Part shown: one piece after another, positions 34,547 to 47,660 of the stretch
Numbering within the stretch: the stretch's first letter is position 1
How the letters are laid out: every line of letters starts with the position of its first letter
The notes under the pieces: model-generated
What the model saw: only the letters and a program-made list of their open reading frames with translations
Databases searched by the model: none
Told to the model about the DNA's origin: nothing
Translations under genes and position numbers: made by a program
From: Dipteris shenzhenensis
Taxonomy: Eukaryota > Polypodiophyta > Polypodiopsida > Gleicheniales
DNA: 64,000 bases
Direction: 5' to 3' (one strand)
Assembly (NCBI GenBank): GCA_047967505.1
Contig: CM106541.1

Positions 34547-35436
34547 ATGGCATATGATTCTCTTTCACAGATTGTCATTGAAAAGCTTGACAATAACAAC
34601 TTCCAAGCATGGAAGTTTAGAATGACGAATTTCCTTATGGGAAAAGGCTATTGGGAGTTCATTACAAGAAATGAAGAAGAACAAGTTCTTCCTAATGTTC
34701 CCAATCAACAAGAGATGTAGGCATTTAAAGGATGGCATGAGAGAGGCAGAAAAGTTATGTACTGGCTGTCTATCAGTATTTCAGATTCTATGATTGTGCA
34801 TATTCAGGATGCAAGTACGCCAAAGGAGGCATGGGATACTTTGGCAAAAATGTACAGCACAAATATGCAGCCCGGAAAATGCAGCTCAAGCAGGAGTTGC
34901 ACAATGTGTAGAGAGAAAATATGAGCATCAATGACTACCACATGAAGGTGAAGAAAATTGCAGATGCACTTGCTTCCATTGGGTCGCCAGTGGAAGATGA
35001 TGATCTTCTTTCTGTGATCTTGAATGGACTAGGAAAGGATTATGCACAGTTTCGGACATCCATTGCCATCCGTGAAAAATTTCCTAATTTTAAGGAGTTG
35101 TTTGCTCTTCTAATTTCTGAAGAGCAGAGAAATGGGGGTGCATCTTCTTCAGGAGGAACTTCAAAAGAAACTGTCTTCTACTCAAATGCTGGAAGAGGTA
35201 GAGGCAGAGGTAGAGGAGGCCGATCTGGAGGCCATGGTAGAAATCAGAATATGCAGCAAACTCAAGAAAACCAGTCCTTTGGAGGAGGACATGGTAACTC
35301 TAGAGGCAAGGGGAGCCAAAGAGGTCGTGGTGGATGGAAGAGAGGCCAAAATGCAAACAACAATGTTGAATGCTACTATTGTGGTAAAATGGGTCAATGG
35401 CTAAAGACTGCTATAAAAAGCAGAATGACATCATGA
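34547..35436 (+). pseudogene. Copia D gag
   Basis: It starts MAYDSLSQIVIEKLDNNNF at 34,547. KLDNNNFQAWKFRM and DTLAKMYS are typical copia capsid words; a capsid stretch follows (DLLSVILNGLGKDYAQFRTS). A Gly/Arg-rich RNA-binding stretch (about 35,190-35,345) leads to a zinc knuckle CYYCGKMGQ, where the His is lost and a frameshift follows (about 35,370-35,420). Breaks: a TAG at 34,718 and a shift near 34,870. Confidence 0.88.
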
Positions 35437-38302
35437 ATGGAAAATTGCAGCAAGGGAATTATGCATCTTCTAGTAGACAAGTTGATGACAAAATGAGCAT
35501 CTGTTTATGGTGCAGCACATGACCAATTCTATGACAAGTGCAGAAGAAAGCAATGATGTGTGGTATGTTGACTCAGGTGCATCAAACCACATGACAGGTC
35601 ATGCACAATGGATGCAAGATGCAAGGAAAATAGAAAGGCTAGGATTTGTGGAGACTGGTGATGATACTACACATCCTATTGTGCAGATTGGTAAAATTCC
35701 TTTGTCTATACGGGATGGGAAAAAGAAATACCTATCTGATGTATTTCATGTCCCGAATATCACCAAGAACCTGGTTTCTGTTGGTCAAATGGTTGAGCAA
35801 GGCTTGCAGGTCAGATTTAATCCTCATGGATGCTTTGTTGAGGATATGAAAAATAACGGTCGCTTGAAGCAAAAGGAAAGAAGAAGGGTAGGATCTTTAT
35901 ATTGGATGCGGACATGCGTGAATTGAGTGTAGCAATGTTTGCACATGGGAGCGGTGTAGTTGCAGATATTGATATCTGGCATAAACGCATTGGTCATGTT
36001 AATGTACAACTTCTTAAATCAATGCAGGCCCAAAACATTGTTGCAGGATTGCCTAAATTCAAGGTTGCAGAAATGCATAAGGTATGTGAAGCCTGTCAAT
36101 TTGGAAAACAGGCAAGGAAACCATTTCTTAGACATGTTCAAGAGAGTAACAAGCCATTGGAATTAATCCACTCAGATGTATGGACTACTAAAGCTACATC
36201 TATTGGAGGCTATCGTTACTTTGTCACTTTTATTGATGACTATAGCAGAAAAGTTTGGGTGTATTTTATGAAAAAGAAAAGTGAAGTGTTTGGGCATTTC
36301 AAAGCTTTTGAAGCTATGGTTGAAAAAGAAACAGACTTGCAAATAAAATGCCTAAGGTCAGATGGAGGGGGAGAGTACCTCTCAAATGAGTTTGCAAGGT
36401 TCCTGCATGAGCATGGCATCAAGTAGCAATATTCATGCAGTCATACCCCACAGCAAAATGGACTTGTAGAAAGGAAAAACAGGCATATTGGAGAGGTATC
36501 TCGAGCCATGCTAAATGAAAAAGACCTACTAGATTATTATTGGGCTGAAGCAGTTGCTACAGCAGTTTACATAATGAACAGGACTCCCACTGCAGCAATA
36601 CATGGCATGACACCAGAGGAGATGTATACTGGTAGGAAACCAGATATTTCTCATTTGAAAATTTTTGGTTGCATTGCCTATGTTCATGTGCCAGATGAGT
36701 TGAGGTCCAAGTTGGATCCAAAAGCTGAGAAGTGCATCTTTATTGGTTATTTTCTGTAGCAGAAAGGGTATAGATGCTATAACCCTTCTACTCGTAAGTT
36801 TACAATGAGCAGAGATGTTGTTTTTTATGAGATGAGCAACTGGTATAAACCAATAAATGTGATTGATGATGTAGATGCACAAAATGGTAATGCTGCAGAG
36901 AATTCATAGTAGCAATCACAAAATATCAGTGGACCTATAGTGTCCTCTAGCAGTGGTTCACATACTTTGCCATGGACAGGTAGATTGAGATCAGGAGAAT
37001 CTCCTCAAAGCAATGCAGATAGTTGTATGTAGGTATCACAAAAAGGAAAAGAGAAGGTAGATTAGCCCATGTTTGATGTGAATGCAAGTCACTCTTATGT
37101 GGATGGTGAATCCAATGGCTCAGAACAGAGCATTGATGATGAGTTGCATATTCCTTCTATTGTTCCACCTGGAGTAAGGAAGACAAGGGATGTTTTGAGA
37201 GCACCTGGAAGTGAGCCTATTTTGCACAGGTCTACCAAAGCTAGGTATCCTGTGGATAGGCTGAAATATGATGGATTTACAGCCATTCATCACTATGCCT
37301 ATATGGTCAAAGTGATACAGGAACCAGAACCCACTTCTTTTGAGCAAGCCATGAGAAAAGAAAAATGGGAGAAAGCCATGGATGAAGAAATGGATGCCTT
37401 GGAAGCAAATGCTACATGGGAATTGGTGCCTTTGCCTAAAGACAAGAATGCAATTGGCTGTAAGTGGGTTTATAAGGTGAAGCACAATGCAGATGGTTCT
37501 ATGAACAGATACAAGGAAAGATTAGTTGTCAAGGGGTATGCACAGACATATGGCATTGATTATGAAGAAACATTCAATCCAGTTGCAAGGATGGCAACCG
37601 TAAGAGTAGTCATTGCTATGGCTGCATCAAAGGGATGGTCTTTACATCAAATGGATGTAAAGAATGCCTTCTTGCATGGTGATTTGCAAGAAGAGGTCTT
37701 TATGGAGCAGCCACCAAATTATGTTCATGCTGTTCATCCTGAGTTTGTTTGCAGGTTGAAGAAAGCCTTGTATGGCTTGAAGCAAGCACCTAGAGCATGG
37801 TCTAACAAGATAGGACAGTATCTTGTCACTATTGGCTTTCAAATTTCCAAGGCAGATTTCTCACTTTATGTGCAAAAAACAGAGAAAGGTATTATGCTAC
37901 TTGTCATTTACGTTGATGATTTGATCATCACAGGTGATAGTGATGAAGATATCCTTCATGTGAAAATGCTATTGAAGCAGAAGTTTGAGATGAAGGATTT
38001 GGGAGAGCTGCGTTATTTCTTGGGCATTGAGGTGATTAGATCACCAAGTGGGATATGACTCTTGCAGAGGCAGTACGGATTGGACATGTTATCCAAATAT
38101 CGAATGACAGGCTGTAAGCCTATTTCAGTTCCTTTGGAGCAGAATGTGAAGCTGAGCACAGATGTAGGTGAGCTTCTGGAAGACCCTACTATGTACAAGC
38201 ACATAGTAGGAAGTTTGATTTATATGAGTATTACCAGGCCAGATTTGAGCTATGCTATTTGAGCTATGCTATTGGATTGGTAAGTCAGTTTATGCAGGAT
38301 TT
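35437..38302 (+). pseudogene. Copia D pol: protease, integrase, reverse transcriptase, truncated
   Basis: Protease: WYVDSGASNHMTG at about 35,562. Pre-integrase HHCC: IWHKRIGHVN and VCEACQFGKQ (about 35,973-36,110). Integrase core: HSDVWTT, FIDDYSRKVWVYF and RSDGGGEYLSNEF (about 36,170-36,390). RT lies in a 329-codon open frame (37,069-38,058): KWVYKVK, QMDVKNAFLHG, LYGLKQAPRAW, catalytic YVDDLIITG (about 37,910), ELRYFLGIE. The sequence runs to DLSYAI and GLVSQFMQ and then breaks at about 38,302, before RNase H, so no 3' LTR remains. Breaks include single stops near 36,425, 36,758, 36,908, 37,030 and 38,056, plus a 14-bp tandem duplication at about 38,245-38,272. RT is the best-preserved part. 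Confidence 0.9.
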
Positions 38303-39475
38303 ATATAGGGTACCTGTTAAAGCAGTGGGCCAACTTTAGCAATAGCATGGTGACTAGATTAAATAAAGCAGTGATTGGCATTTGCTAGCAAGAAATATAG
38401 CACAACAACGTTGATAAACGGGGGAGCGTTATTTGAGCAATGGTTAGCTTTATTAAAGCAGAGATTGGCATTAATGGGATAGCTTGTCATAGCATTAGAG
38501 GCAAGGACGTTATCAATAAAGTAGTGGGTGGCATCAATATGGTTGTAAGACTAGCTTTATTTTTAGCTCATCATGTGAGGAGTCGCTCTGTTATTTGTAT
38601 AGTAGTTGATTGAGTTAGTCATCACACTATCAATCCCTACGTTATTTTTATAGTAGCAATGACTCAAGTTCGTGGACCCTACTAAGGAATTTGACTGCCA
38701 AACTGACTTCTATGGACTATACCTCAGTGTGTGTAAGTGCATATGAAGTGGTGCAGATGATGCGACGGATAAAATTGGGAGTATTACGATGTGACCCTAG
38801 CCGCGTGTTGGTGCGTGAATGTCTTGGTGAATGGAGCGCAAGTGGACACATGGAGCTAGTAGCCATGAGCTAAACTATTATAGCATAGAGGATTGGACTA
38901 TCAATGGTGAAGACTCATTTTTTACCAAAAGATGATGTGGTGTGGATCCTGCTCTATTCTCACCTAAGACGTAGACTTGCTATTCTCACTTAGACCCAAT
39001 GCATGGATGATGGACTGTAGTTGTTAAGATTGAGAGTACCTAGAATCTCTCTAGGTGGCATATTTGCTCAGCGTACCCGTGAAGAGTGCATGTGAGGCCT
39101 AGAGAAGTGGCATCACACGTTCGGTGGTACTATCTTCAATTGATTGGAGAACTGCCTGAAGTTCGGCATAGACATGTGGAATCCATTGATTTCAATGGTC
39201 TTGGTGAGGAAATTGGTGCAAGCCTCTAATGCTTATCGTGCAGAAATAGCGACGATAGGTTCTTGTGGCTCTGTCACTTCCTTTATTAGGGATGATTGCT
39301 AAAAAGTGTATGGAGTCACATTTTACTTGCAAACACCAAAAAATGAGTTTGAATCAAATCAAGTTGGCATAGGGGTGTGTTCTCAGCCACCACCTTCAAA
39401 AATCCTCATTTTGATGCTTTCAAGTGGTTGTTTTTTGTGTTTTTTTTATTGGAGTAGGTAGAATAGGTAGTGTAG
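38303..39475. other. Unassigned DNA with weak internal repeats
   Basis: The word 'aaagcagtgattggcat' and variants recur near 38,365, 38,455 and 38,516, suggesting a degenerate repeat of 60-90 bp. No gene was recognised. Confidence 0.4.
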
Positions 39476-39670
39476 CGTCTCTCTCTCTCTCTCTGCCATG
39501 GAAGCGACACTCTCTCCCTACACCTCTCTCTCCTCTACCTCTCCTTTGTGCACTCTCTCTCTCATGCTGTCACGACAGCGGCACTCTCTCCCTACACCTC
39601 ACTCTCTCCCCTCCCTCTCCTTTGCTCTCTCTCTCTCTCTCTCATTGCTGCGACAGCGGCACTCTCTCCC

Positions 39671-39758
<88 letters not shown>

Positions 39759-39860
39759 CCTCGCGTCTCTCCCTTCACCTCTCTCTCTCTACTGGGGCAG
39801 CAGCACTCTCTCTCTCTCTACTACGACAATGGCACTGTGTGTGTGTGTGTGTGTGTGCGC
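39476..39860. repeat. CT/GT microsatellite block with embedded minisatellite
   Basis: A long (CT)n run at about 39,676-39,755 is flanked by three units of about 75-80 bp containing 'gcgrcactctctccctacacctc' (near 39,505, 39,580, 39,655). A (GT)n-(GC)n run at 39,835-39,866 ends the block. Long apparent frames here are Ser/Leu-only artefacts. Confidence 0.9.
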
Positions 39861-41905
39861 GCGCGCTGCCATGGCACTATCTTTTTTGGCTCAAAAAATG
39901 AAGCTTGTAAATCCCTTACAAGGGTTAAGGGTCCTATAGAAAGGTGACTTGTATATTTCTTTCTTTATAGCACGCAGCCTGGAGGGAAGTTTCCTCTTTG
40001 TCAGCTCTCATCAAGCCACTTGTCACAATCTTAGACCTTGATCTTGAAGAGATCTGATGGTCTAAATTGTGCTTCATTTTTTGATGTTTTTTTAGCTTTT
40101 TTTTTTAAATTCAATTGAGGAGGTCCCTCGATTGGAGTCCAATGATATGCTTTAATCTCTGGGCCGATAAATCCTCTAAGTTGTTTCCAACGAGAAAGAC
40201 TAGTCTGTGGGGCGCCAACTCAATATGTAATATGTTACTACCCTCATCCAAAATCCACGGTATGGGGGGACAAGGTCCATATATAATATGCATGGATTTC
40301 CTTAAAATTTTTCAATTATGCAAGGGAAAAATATGAAAATTTCATGTCACCCCTCCCACAAAATATAAGGTATATACCTTGAAAAATATACAAGATTTTA
40401 AGATTTGTACATATCTTTCATAATATGTGAGGCCCAAGGGAGGGGATCTTTTGGATGAGGGGGAGGTAAAACAAAAAATACACTAAAATATGAAAACCCA
40501 TCTCCTTTCAAATTAATGTACCCAAATTTCAAGGTGTAAAGACATATTTAAAGCTCTTTTAGTGTAAACACAACCATGTTAATTTGAATAATTTCTACTC
40601 ATGGCATATTGTTAGATTCATCTCATACTCAAGATTTTGATAGGTTTTCTTACTAAAGGGAGTTGGTGCCCCACTGACTAGTCTTTGCCTCCTCTATGGA
40701 TCCTGAGGTGTGATCGATATTTTGGGAAGTCGTTCACTCATATCCCTCATAGGCAATCTGGCCAAAAGTGTAAGGGAAGCTGTAATGACATTTTTTAGTA
40801 GGCCGGGGGTGCTATAGATGTACATAAGGAGGACAGACGCAAGCATAAGAAAGTTTCTCGACATGTATTGACAAGGTAAAGGGTAGGTAATGGCGTTCCC
40901 TTTGATGAAGCGCTTTACCTTTTCATTGGTGTGGGAGCTTCTTACATTGAGCTGATACGAGAAGGAGGAGTAGCAGATGTTGGAAGACAGCGTGCTATCA
41001 AGCCTAGAAAATAACATTTCCCAGGTTTCGGTCCCATCTTCACAACGTGCTATCAATCCCAGAAAATAACAAAAGAATTGCTAACACTCCATTTGTTAAA
41101 GTCTACAATGATATGCGCTACATGACGCAAGAAAACCTGCTTGCATGAGCGTGCCTCCACAGATAGCACATCTCGGCAAATTTTACGAAATGTTCACTGG
41201 AACTAGAGCTCACAATTGGACTCAGTAGGAGAAAAATAGCACATCTAAGTAGGAAAAAGAGAGGTATAATTTGGCAGCCAATCGAAAAACCAAAGTCCAT
41301 TGGATAATTCTCTAGCCCCGCACATTTGAATTGTTCTCTAAACACCTAGAAGGCTAGAAGGAGCACCCATGAATTGCAATCTTTTCCTCATTGGTTTTGA
41401 GACTGAAAGCTTTCTACGATCTACAATAGGCTTGCGAAAGCTTTGGAAATCATGGAAAGAAGTTGTCTCTAATGGATGGAAATCTCCTTCAAGGTCGACA
41501 ACGCAGGGAGACTGTGTACGAGTCATAAATCAGACCTTTAAAGGCAAGACAAGACTCATAGAACCAGTAGAGGAAAGCCGCCATAGCTGGCTTGCACTGA
41601 TTTAAAAGTCATATCACAATCCTCCATCCAGGCTGTTGGACAGCCACAAGGTGCTCAAAAACTCAAAATTGCTATTTTGATTGGAAGGACCCATCCATCA
41701 AAGTTCTACTTCGAGTTCCTTATGGTCTTCTCCAAGCTCTACGCTACATTACGCAAGGTGTCAACCCTTCAAAATTTTAACTTTTTTGATATCTTAACCA
41801 TACAATCAGACCCTAATCATCCTTTCAGTAGCAATGGCTCTTTTTTAGAAATATAACAATGGCTCTTTCTCGCTGCCATATGAGAGGGATAAAAGTGATC
41901 TAGAG
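39861..41905. other. Unassigned DNA
   Basis: A 120-codon minus-strand frame (40,694-41,056) is the longest. It has a mixed composition but no recognisable motif, start context or neighbour. Otherwise only short frames occur. Confidence 0.35.
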
Positions 41906-42262
41906 GAATGGGACTCAAGGTTAGCTGAAGAACAAGAAGAAGAAGGAGAGAGAGAAAGAGCAGGAGAAGAACCTATAAGAAGCGGAAACTTATATTTTGT
42001 ATTAAGGCTTATGACAAATCTTTACATCAAAAGCTTTCATTAAAAAGACAAAAGCAGTTTGGAAGGGATGGGACTCAAGGTTGTAGCCGAAGAAGAAGAA
42101 AAAGAAGAAGAAGAAGAAGAAGAAGAAGAAGAAGAAGAAGAAGGAGGAGGAGGAGCAGGAGCAAGAGAAGAAGAAGAAGGAGTAGGAGAAGAATCAAAGA
42201 AGCAAAAACTTATATTTTTTATTAGGGCTTACAACAAATCTTTCATGAAACAGCAAAAGCTT
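41906..42262. repeat. Diverged tandem duplication with GAA expansion
   Basis: A segment 'gggactcaaggtt...gaagaa...aaacttatatttt...ttayracaaatctttca' occurs at about 41,907-42,050 and again at about 42,067-42,255. In the second copy the GAA tract has expanded (42,088-42,156), creating a Glu-only frame that I do not regard as a gene. Confidence 0.75.
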
Positions 42263-42376
42263 CTCCCCAACGATCCTACAACACTATGAAACCACTATGG
42301 GCTTAGAGCCCAAAGGGCTAAACATACGAAGGGTATCTTTCTTCTCCTTAGCTTCCATCTCCTTCAAATTGAGGCA

Positions 42377-42613
42377 GTGGCAAGAACACCCCGTCAATTG
42401 TACTGGGAGGAATGGTACGACAACGAAGAAGACAACACTTTCTTCAAATTTGTTGTATACGAGAATGTGATATGCATGACGGGTGGGAATTCTGTGGAAC
42501 TCTTCCGTCCTATTGTTTATGACCTTGCTCTGGATTCCTGGTATGAGTTACCTGAGAAGGAGGACGCTCTAGGGCTCTTTGCTTTCCGGCCCACTTTTAA
42601 TACTATGGTTTAG
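42377..42613 (+). pseudogene. Kelch/F-box-like fragment
   Basis: The 78-codon frame contains NVICMTGGNSVELFRPIVYD followed by SWYELPEKED. It resembles a kelch blade (hydrophobic stretch, GG, then V-Y-D and W-x-x-LP) as found in plant F-box/kelch proteins. Only one blade is visible, with no F-box, and the frame ends in repeats, so it is a fragment if real. It could be a chance resemblance. Confidence 0.35.
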
Positions 42614-42615
42614 TG

Positions 42616-42687
42616 GAGTGGATGGCACATTCCTCTGATCAAGGGGTATGTGAGTGGATGGCACATTCCTCTGATCAAGGGGTATGT
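42616..42687. repeat. 36-bp perfect tandem duplication
   Basis: Segment 42,616-42,651 is repeated without change at 42,652-42,687, just after the kelch-like frame ends. Confidence 0.95.
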
Positions 42688-42689
42688 GA

Positions 42690-44973
42690 CTCATCCCGAT
42701 GATCTCCCTTCATGAGAACTGGCTGCCTGCATTCGATTCCCTCTATCCCTCTAGATGGCACATTTCACACTCCATTATTGCACGTTGTTTTGAAGAACCC
42801 TGAAAGCATGGGCTCTGATGACATTAATCTTAAATGCAAAAAAATGTTGTTGGTTGCAGTGTGTCCTTTTCAATTTCATAAATGTAACAGTTGCAATTTT
42901 TGCAACGATATCAAATTATTTTTGTGAATTGGGATTAAACAATGTGATTCTTGTTAGTTCTTACCTTCTTGGCTTAGTCATTACACGGGGTAGTAGAGAT
43001 CCCATAATTCAAGAAAGGGAGGGATTGGGGTGAGAGCTCACGACCACCAACAAAAGGGAAAGTGGATGGAGTGGAGTTGGAAGGGGACTTGCAATAAGGG
43101 AGAGACATTGAGGGAAGAGGCAAGGCTACTACACAGCCTAAGCCTTTAAAAAACGGGAATAGCTCAAGGGATGCATGTACAAGAGAGGAATTGACTAATA
43201 TGGGAGCTCAACTGGAGGGACCATCTCAACTTGGAGGACAAAATAAACAAGTCTCATGTCAATCCAATCAATTTAATAAGAGCTCGTTGACCTATTGATT
43301 AGAGGTAAGGTAATTGCTTATTCCATTTGCACTAGATTCAACAATACTAAGAGTTAGGAATTTGCGGTAAAATTGGAGTCAACACTTGTCTTAAGATTGA
43401 TGTGAGTTGCCACTTATTTGGGATTACCAATCCAATAGCACTTCTCCATGTATCATTGCAATCCTTTTCACTTCGGAGATTTGAATTAATATGGGTGATC
43501 AAGTAAACTAAATGGAGCTTAGTGTGCCTACAAGGTTGCAAATTGTGATGTTGTGATTGTCACTGTGATTGTGTGCTTGATACTTGGTTATCCATATGAA
43601 CGTGGAAATTGGAGCTTAGAATGTTGCAATTTTTAAGAAATTCTTTGAAATGCATCAAGAAGATAGAGCCAATGTTGTATATCTAGATGACCGATGAAGG
43701 AGGGGTCACCTAAGTAATAAAACCACTTAGAGAAATCTCCCTAAACAATTATAACAGTGCAATTTAAATTTGCTATGCCAAATGTATCATATGTAGAATG
43801 AAGAAACGTGTAGAGCCTTGTGATTCTTATGGAACTACTCTGGAACTAGCAACTACTCTAGGGGAGGGGGCTCACAAGGCCTAAAAACATGTGCGATTAT
43901 GATTTGGAAATTGTGATCTACCCCTATTGTCAAAGTATTCAGAGAGTCCAATTGCCTCCAAGTTAGGAAATTTCTCTCATTCCTTCATTTTTGGAATCAT
44001 ACCTAAAAAAGGGGCAAGATAAATCTCAAACACACATGACAAGACAAAGTAGATGATGTGTAAGGAAGCCATAAGGTAAGCATCGTAAGGAAGCCATAAG
44101 GACGCCATAAGGAAAGCTATGGGTGATTGCATCAGCGAAGCAAGAAGCACGATGAACGGAATGAAGCACAAGTAGGATGAAGTGAACCTGTGGAGAAGCT
44201 ATGAGGAGGTGAGAATCAAGAGGAGCAGGCCCTGCAATCCATCTCCCTTAACTGTGAAAGAAAGATAATGAGCTAAATGAAAACAAGGAGGAGTGTGGGA
44301 AACCATTAAAGTTACACAGGCACATTGCTGAGAACTCGAGTGCAACAAGAAGGACATAAATAAAGAGAGCATAACGCACTATCAAGAAGAGCGTGTAGAT
44401 TAAGGACGTGCAAGAGGGGAGTGGGTAGTGGTGGTTAGGGGTTGGGTAGTGGGTAGGGAAAAATAAAGGGTCTAGTACTAAATAAGGAGTGATTACGTGA
44501 AAAGTGGGTTAGCATGATTAGGGGGTTAGGGACTGGTTAGGGGAAGCACACGGTTTGGGATTGAGGTGTGGGCTATGGTAGCAATATAAATAGGGAGGAG
44601 GACAGCAAGGGGGGTGCTTGTCTCATGCTATAAGTATGCATATATATATATATATATATATTCTACCAATAAATATTTGGAAATCAGAGGATGTAGCTAG
44701 GTGGGAGGGGAGAAGAAATAACAAGGGTTATAAAGAATAAGAAATAAGATGCTAAAAAAATGCCATAACAATCAACAATAAAGAATCACGTCATCTAAAT
44801 TTAAAAAAGGGGGGTTGGGGGGGGGAAATTTTTATTGACTAGGGAATGGTTAGAGCAGAGTATAATAGGGGAAGAACCAAGTTAGGGGGGTTTTTAAAAA
44901 TAAGAAAGTGGGAAAAAAAGGGGGGAAGCGAGGGTTGCTTGTAAGAAAATTTTAACTGAGAAAATTGTGTGTG

Positions 44974-45014
<41 letters not shown>

Positions 45015-47175
45015 AGATTTAATAGTCCCATCAATAAATGAGCCATACAATTAATTCCACCATTTGGATAAAAAGTTATATATGATATAAGTACAAAAAT
45101 ATATTTACGACATCAAAGTTGGGAATTGCAAAAAATTGAGAGTTTGCAAAAATTCTAATAAAATTGAGAATCTTTAATCATAGAAAAGGGTGCCGAATCC
45201 ATCAGGTAGTCCAAGTTCCGAGGTTAGGGTCCACTTACCTACCACCATCCAAACCAACCACCAGTTGTTTGAACAATGAAGTTGAATTTGGGTAGACAGG
45301 TGATGCATGTATCCCTTGGCTTGTTATCGCTTTACCAAAGAACATGAACAAACCTTTCAGAATTCTTTTAAAAACATTAATTATTTTAATGAAACTTATC
45401 ATAACTCACAATATCTAGAGGTAATACCACTAATGATATCTAGTTTTTCATGTGTGAATGTATATGTGCCAATTTAACCAATATGGGGGTTAGGTGCCAA
45501 TTCAACCAATATGGGGGGTAGTCCACATCCTGTTGTGACATAAGTTAAAAAAGACCCATGGGGAATAGTCAACAACCATCAGAGATCATCTCAATTTCTA
45601 CTCAAGGAGGGTGTTCCACATCCTTGATTGAATCATATGAAATAAAAAAGTTAGATGACCATAAATAAATCAAAACAAATCCTTAGTGAAAAAAATGGTA
45701 GCCTAAGTATATGGTCAAAAACTCCTAAGAAAAAAGAAATGAATGACTAAAAATGAACTCCTATACTAAGAAAGCAAAGAGGGTTAATCCTAGTACAGAA
45801 GTTAGAATAAACCATAACATAGGAGGCATAAATTACTTGCATAGTTAAATGTTAATAAGAGTGTAAATAAATGAAAAAAATAAAGAATTAAGTTTTTAAT
45901 CATTTTTACTTTTTTGAATAGAAGATAAGAGACTATTTTAGAAGCTTTTTAGAAGGGTACCATAAAGGGAAGGAAGAAAAGGGGGTTAGGAAAGAAGAAA
46001 GTATATGCTGGTTAAAAGGGAGAGAAGTATATATAAATAAATAGAAATGAACGAAAAAAGTAAAGTAAAAAGGTAAAGCAAATTAAAAATTAATATAGCA
46101 AAATTTTAATAGAAGAATATAATACAATAAGAGAAAAAGAGTACAATAACTTAGAGAGAGTAGATTATGAAAAAGAGAACAAAAAATTAGGGGTTAAGGA
46201 GAGTAAAAGTTAAGCACATTAAATTAAATACGTACATAAGTATATATGTAAATAAATATATATATATATAATCTATTTATTTATTTATTTATATTGATAC
46301 AATAGGTTAGTGAGGGATAAAGAAAGAAATAAAGAGAGAAATAGGTATAGAGAAGGGACTAAAACGTAACAAAGAAACATGAAATAAATATATATATATA
46401 TAAGTAGGAATAAATTACTAACAAATTAGAAGTATAAAGTTAACGTAAAAGCCACACTAACAATAAATAGCTGACAAGGAGGCAATGATACTCCACACCA
46501 TCATAAAAAGGGCCAACAGTAAGGAATAAAGAGTCTATGCCATATTAGACAACCACCAAGGAGCCAATGGCAAAGATAGAAAAGGTGGCTTGATCGAACA
46601 TGCGACCATGCAACACAATCGATCACTAGAGAGGGGGTGATGTAACAGCAAGTAGTAAGCACGGTTTGGAGAAGACTAAGAGCATGTTGAGAGAACCAAC
46701 CATTATGATTAGAGAAAACTAGATTGCTTGGCCAGCTGGGCTCTTGATGAATACTTCTCTCTTTTGCTATCTTGTTGAGGTTCACATGAGTCACGTTGTC
46801 AAAAATGATGCAGAAGATTGATGTTCAATTGCATGCAACCTTTTCTAAAGATTTTGTTATCATGCAGTCCTGCTTGCACTTGATGTTGTTCATGTCGACA
46901 GTAAAACGTAGTTTTTCTTTTTTTCGGAGGAAGACTAATTCCTATTCTTTGCACTGTAAGCAAATCTATTGTCATTCCACTTCGAGCAAATGACGGGGAG
47001 ATGTATTTCAGAAATGTATAAATAATAAATCAAAACCAAATTGAGACAGAAGCATGCAACTGTGACAGGAATAATCCAAACCCAAAGCTGCATTGCATGT
47101 ACGACAAAAGTTCCAGCACCATTTGCAACTTCATTGGATCCCTTTTTTCGAAGGCACAAATGTTTATTTTTTGGG
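42690..47175. other. AT-rich and purine-rich non-coding DNA with simple repeats
   Basis: No supported gene in about 4.5 kb. It contains TA runs (44,638-44,660; 46,256-46,271; 46,388-46,401), a GT run (44,966-45,012), a poly-G stretch near 44,811-44,826, a tandem duplication of about 28 bp at 45,466-45,520 ('gccaatttaaccaatatggggg') and a small 'aaggaagccataagg' repeat near 44,064-44,115. The 97-codon frame at 46,501-46,794 lacks any motif. Confidence 0.5.
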
Positions 47176-47576
47176 TCAAATTATGTTCCTACACTTTAGG
47201 AAATAGTACTTCCGCGCTCTAGCCGGATGGCCCTCGAGCGTGTTGTAACCTAATGGACCTACTGTGTTGTGGCTCCTTATGTAGTACTGCTCTAAAGTTC
47301 GTGCTTTGTCTACAGTGTCTGTTGTTTCCAAAACTTTGATTTCGAAATTTTCTTTGAAGGGCTTGTAACGCTGCAAGTCCTCTTTCATTTTCGCCGGTGG
47401 TTTTTTATTGTGCTGTTTGATCCTCCGCGGCAGGTCCATCGTGCTCCCTATGTATTTTCTGTCGTTGGGCTTGCACGTGATGCAGTAGACGATGAGGCTC
47501 GCACGATTCCCTTGCGCAGGCGCTTCAGTGGAGGCTCCTCCTTCATCTCGAGGCTCGCGTCTTTCAATGTCGTACC
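47176..47576 (-). CDS. GIY-YIG endonuclease exon (C-terminal)
   Basis: Read from a good 3' splice site (TTTACGCAG, exon from about 47,576), the frame gives a compact GIY-YIG nuclease domain: LIVYCITC (GIY strand), KYIGST (YIG strand), DLPRRIKQHN (catalytic Arg and the His position), LEQYYIRSH (catalytic Glu) and GYNTLEG (conserved Asn), then a TGA at 47,176. This family nicks or cuts DNA; relatives act in repair, homing introns and Penelope-like elements. An in-frame stop lies just upstream of the acceptor, so the N-terminus must come from an upstream exon. It lies about 1 kb downstream of the Helitron helicase on the same strand. Whether it belongs to the Helitron or is a separate gene is unknown. 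Confidence 0.75.
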
Positions 47577-47660
47577 TGCGTAAACATTGACAATTACGTT
47601 AGTCATCGAGGTTTTCGGTCTTTTTTTTTTCGTTTGAGGTCCATAATAGAATGCATTTAT

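Noticed and set aside
39424-39947. Frames of 117-171 codons over the CT repeat
   Set aside because: They are translations of (CT)n as Ser-Leu in all phases, with no non-repetitive domain.
40694-41056. 120-codon minus-strand frame as a gene
   Set aside because: Mixed composition but no recognisable domain, promoter or splice context; it is noted only within the unassigned region.
42059-42289. Glu-rich 76-codon frame
   Set aside because: It results from GAA expansion in the second copy of a non-coding duplication; the first copy has no matching frame.
46501-46794. 97-codon minus-strand frame
   Set aside because: Chance frame: no motif, no composition change, no neighbouring signals.
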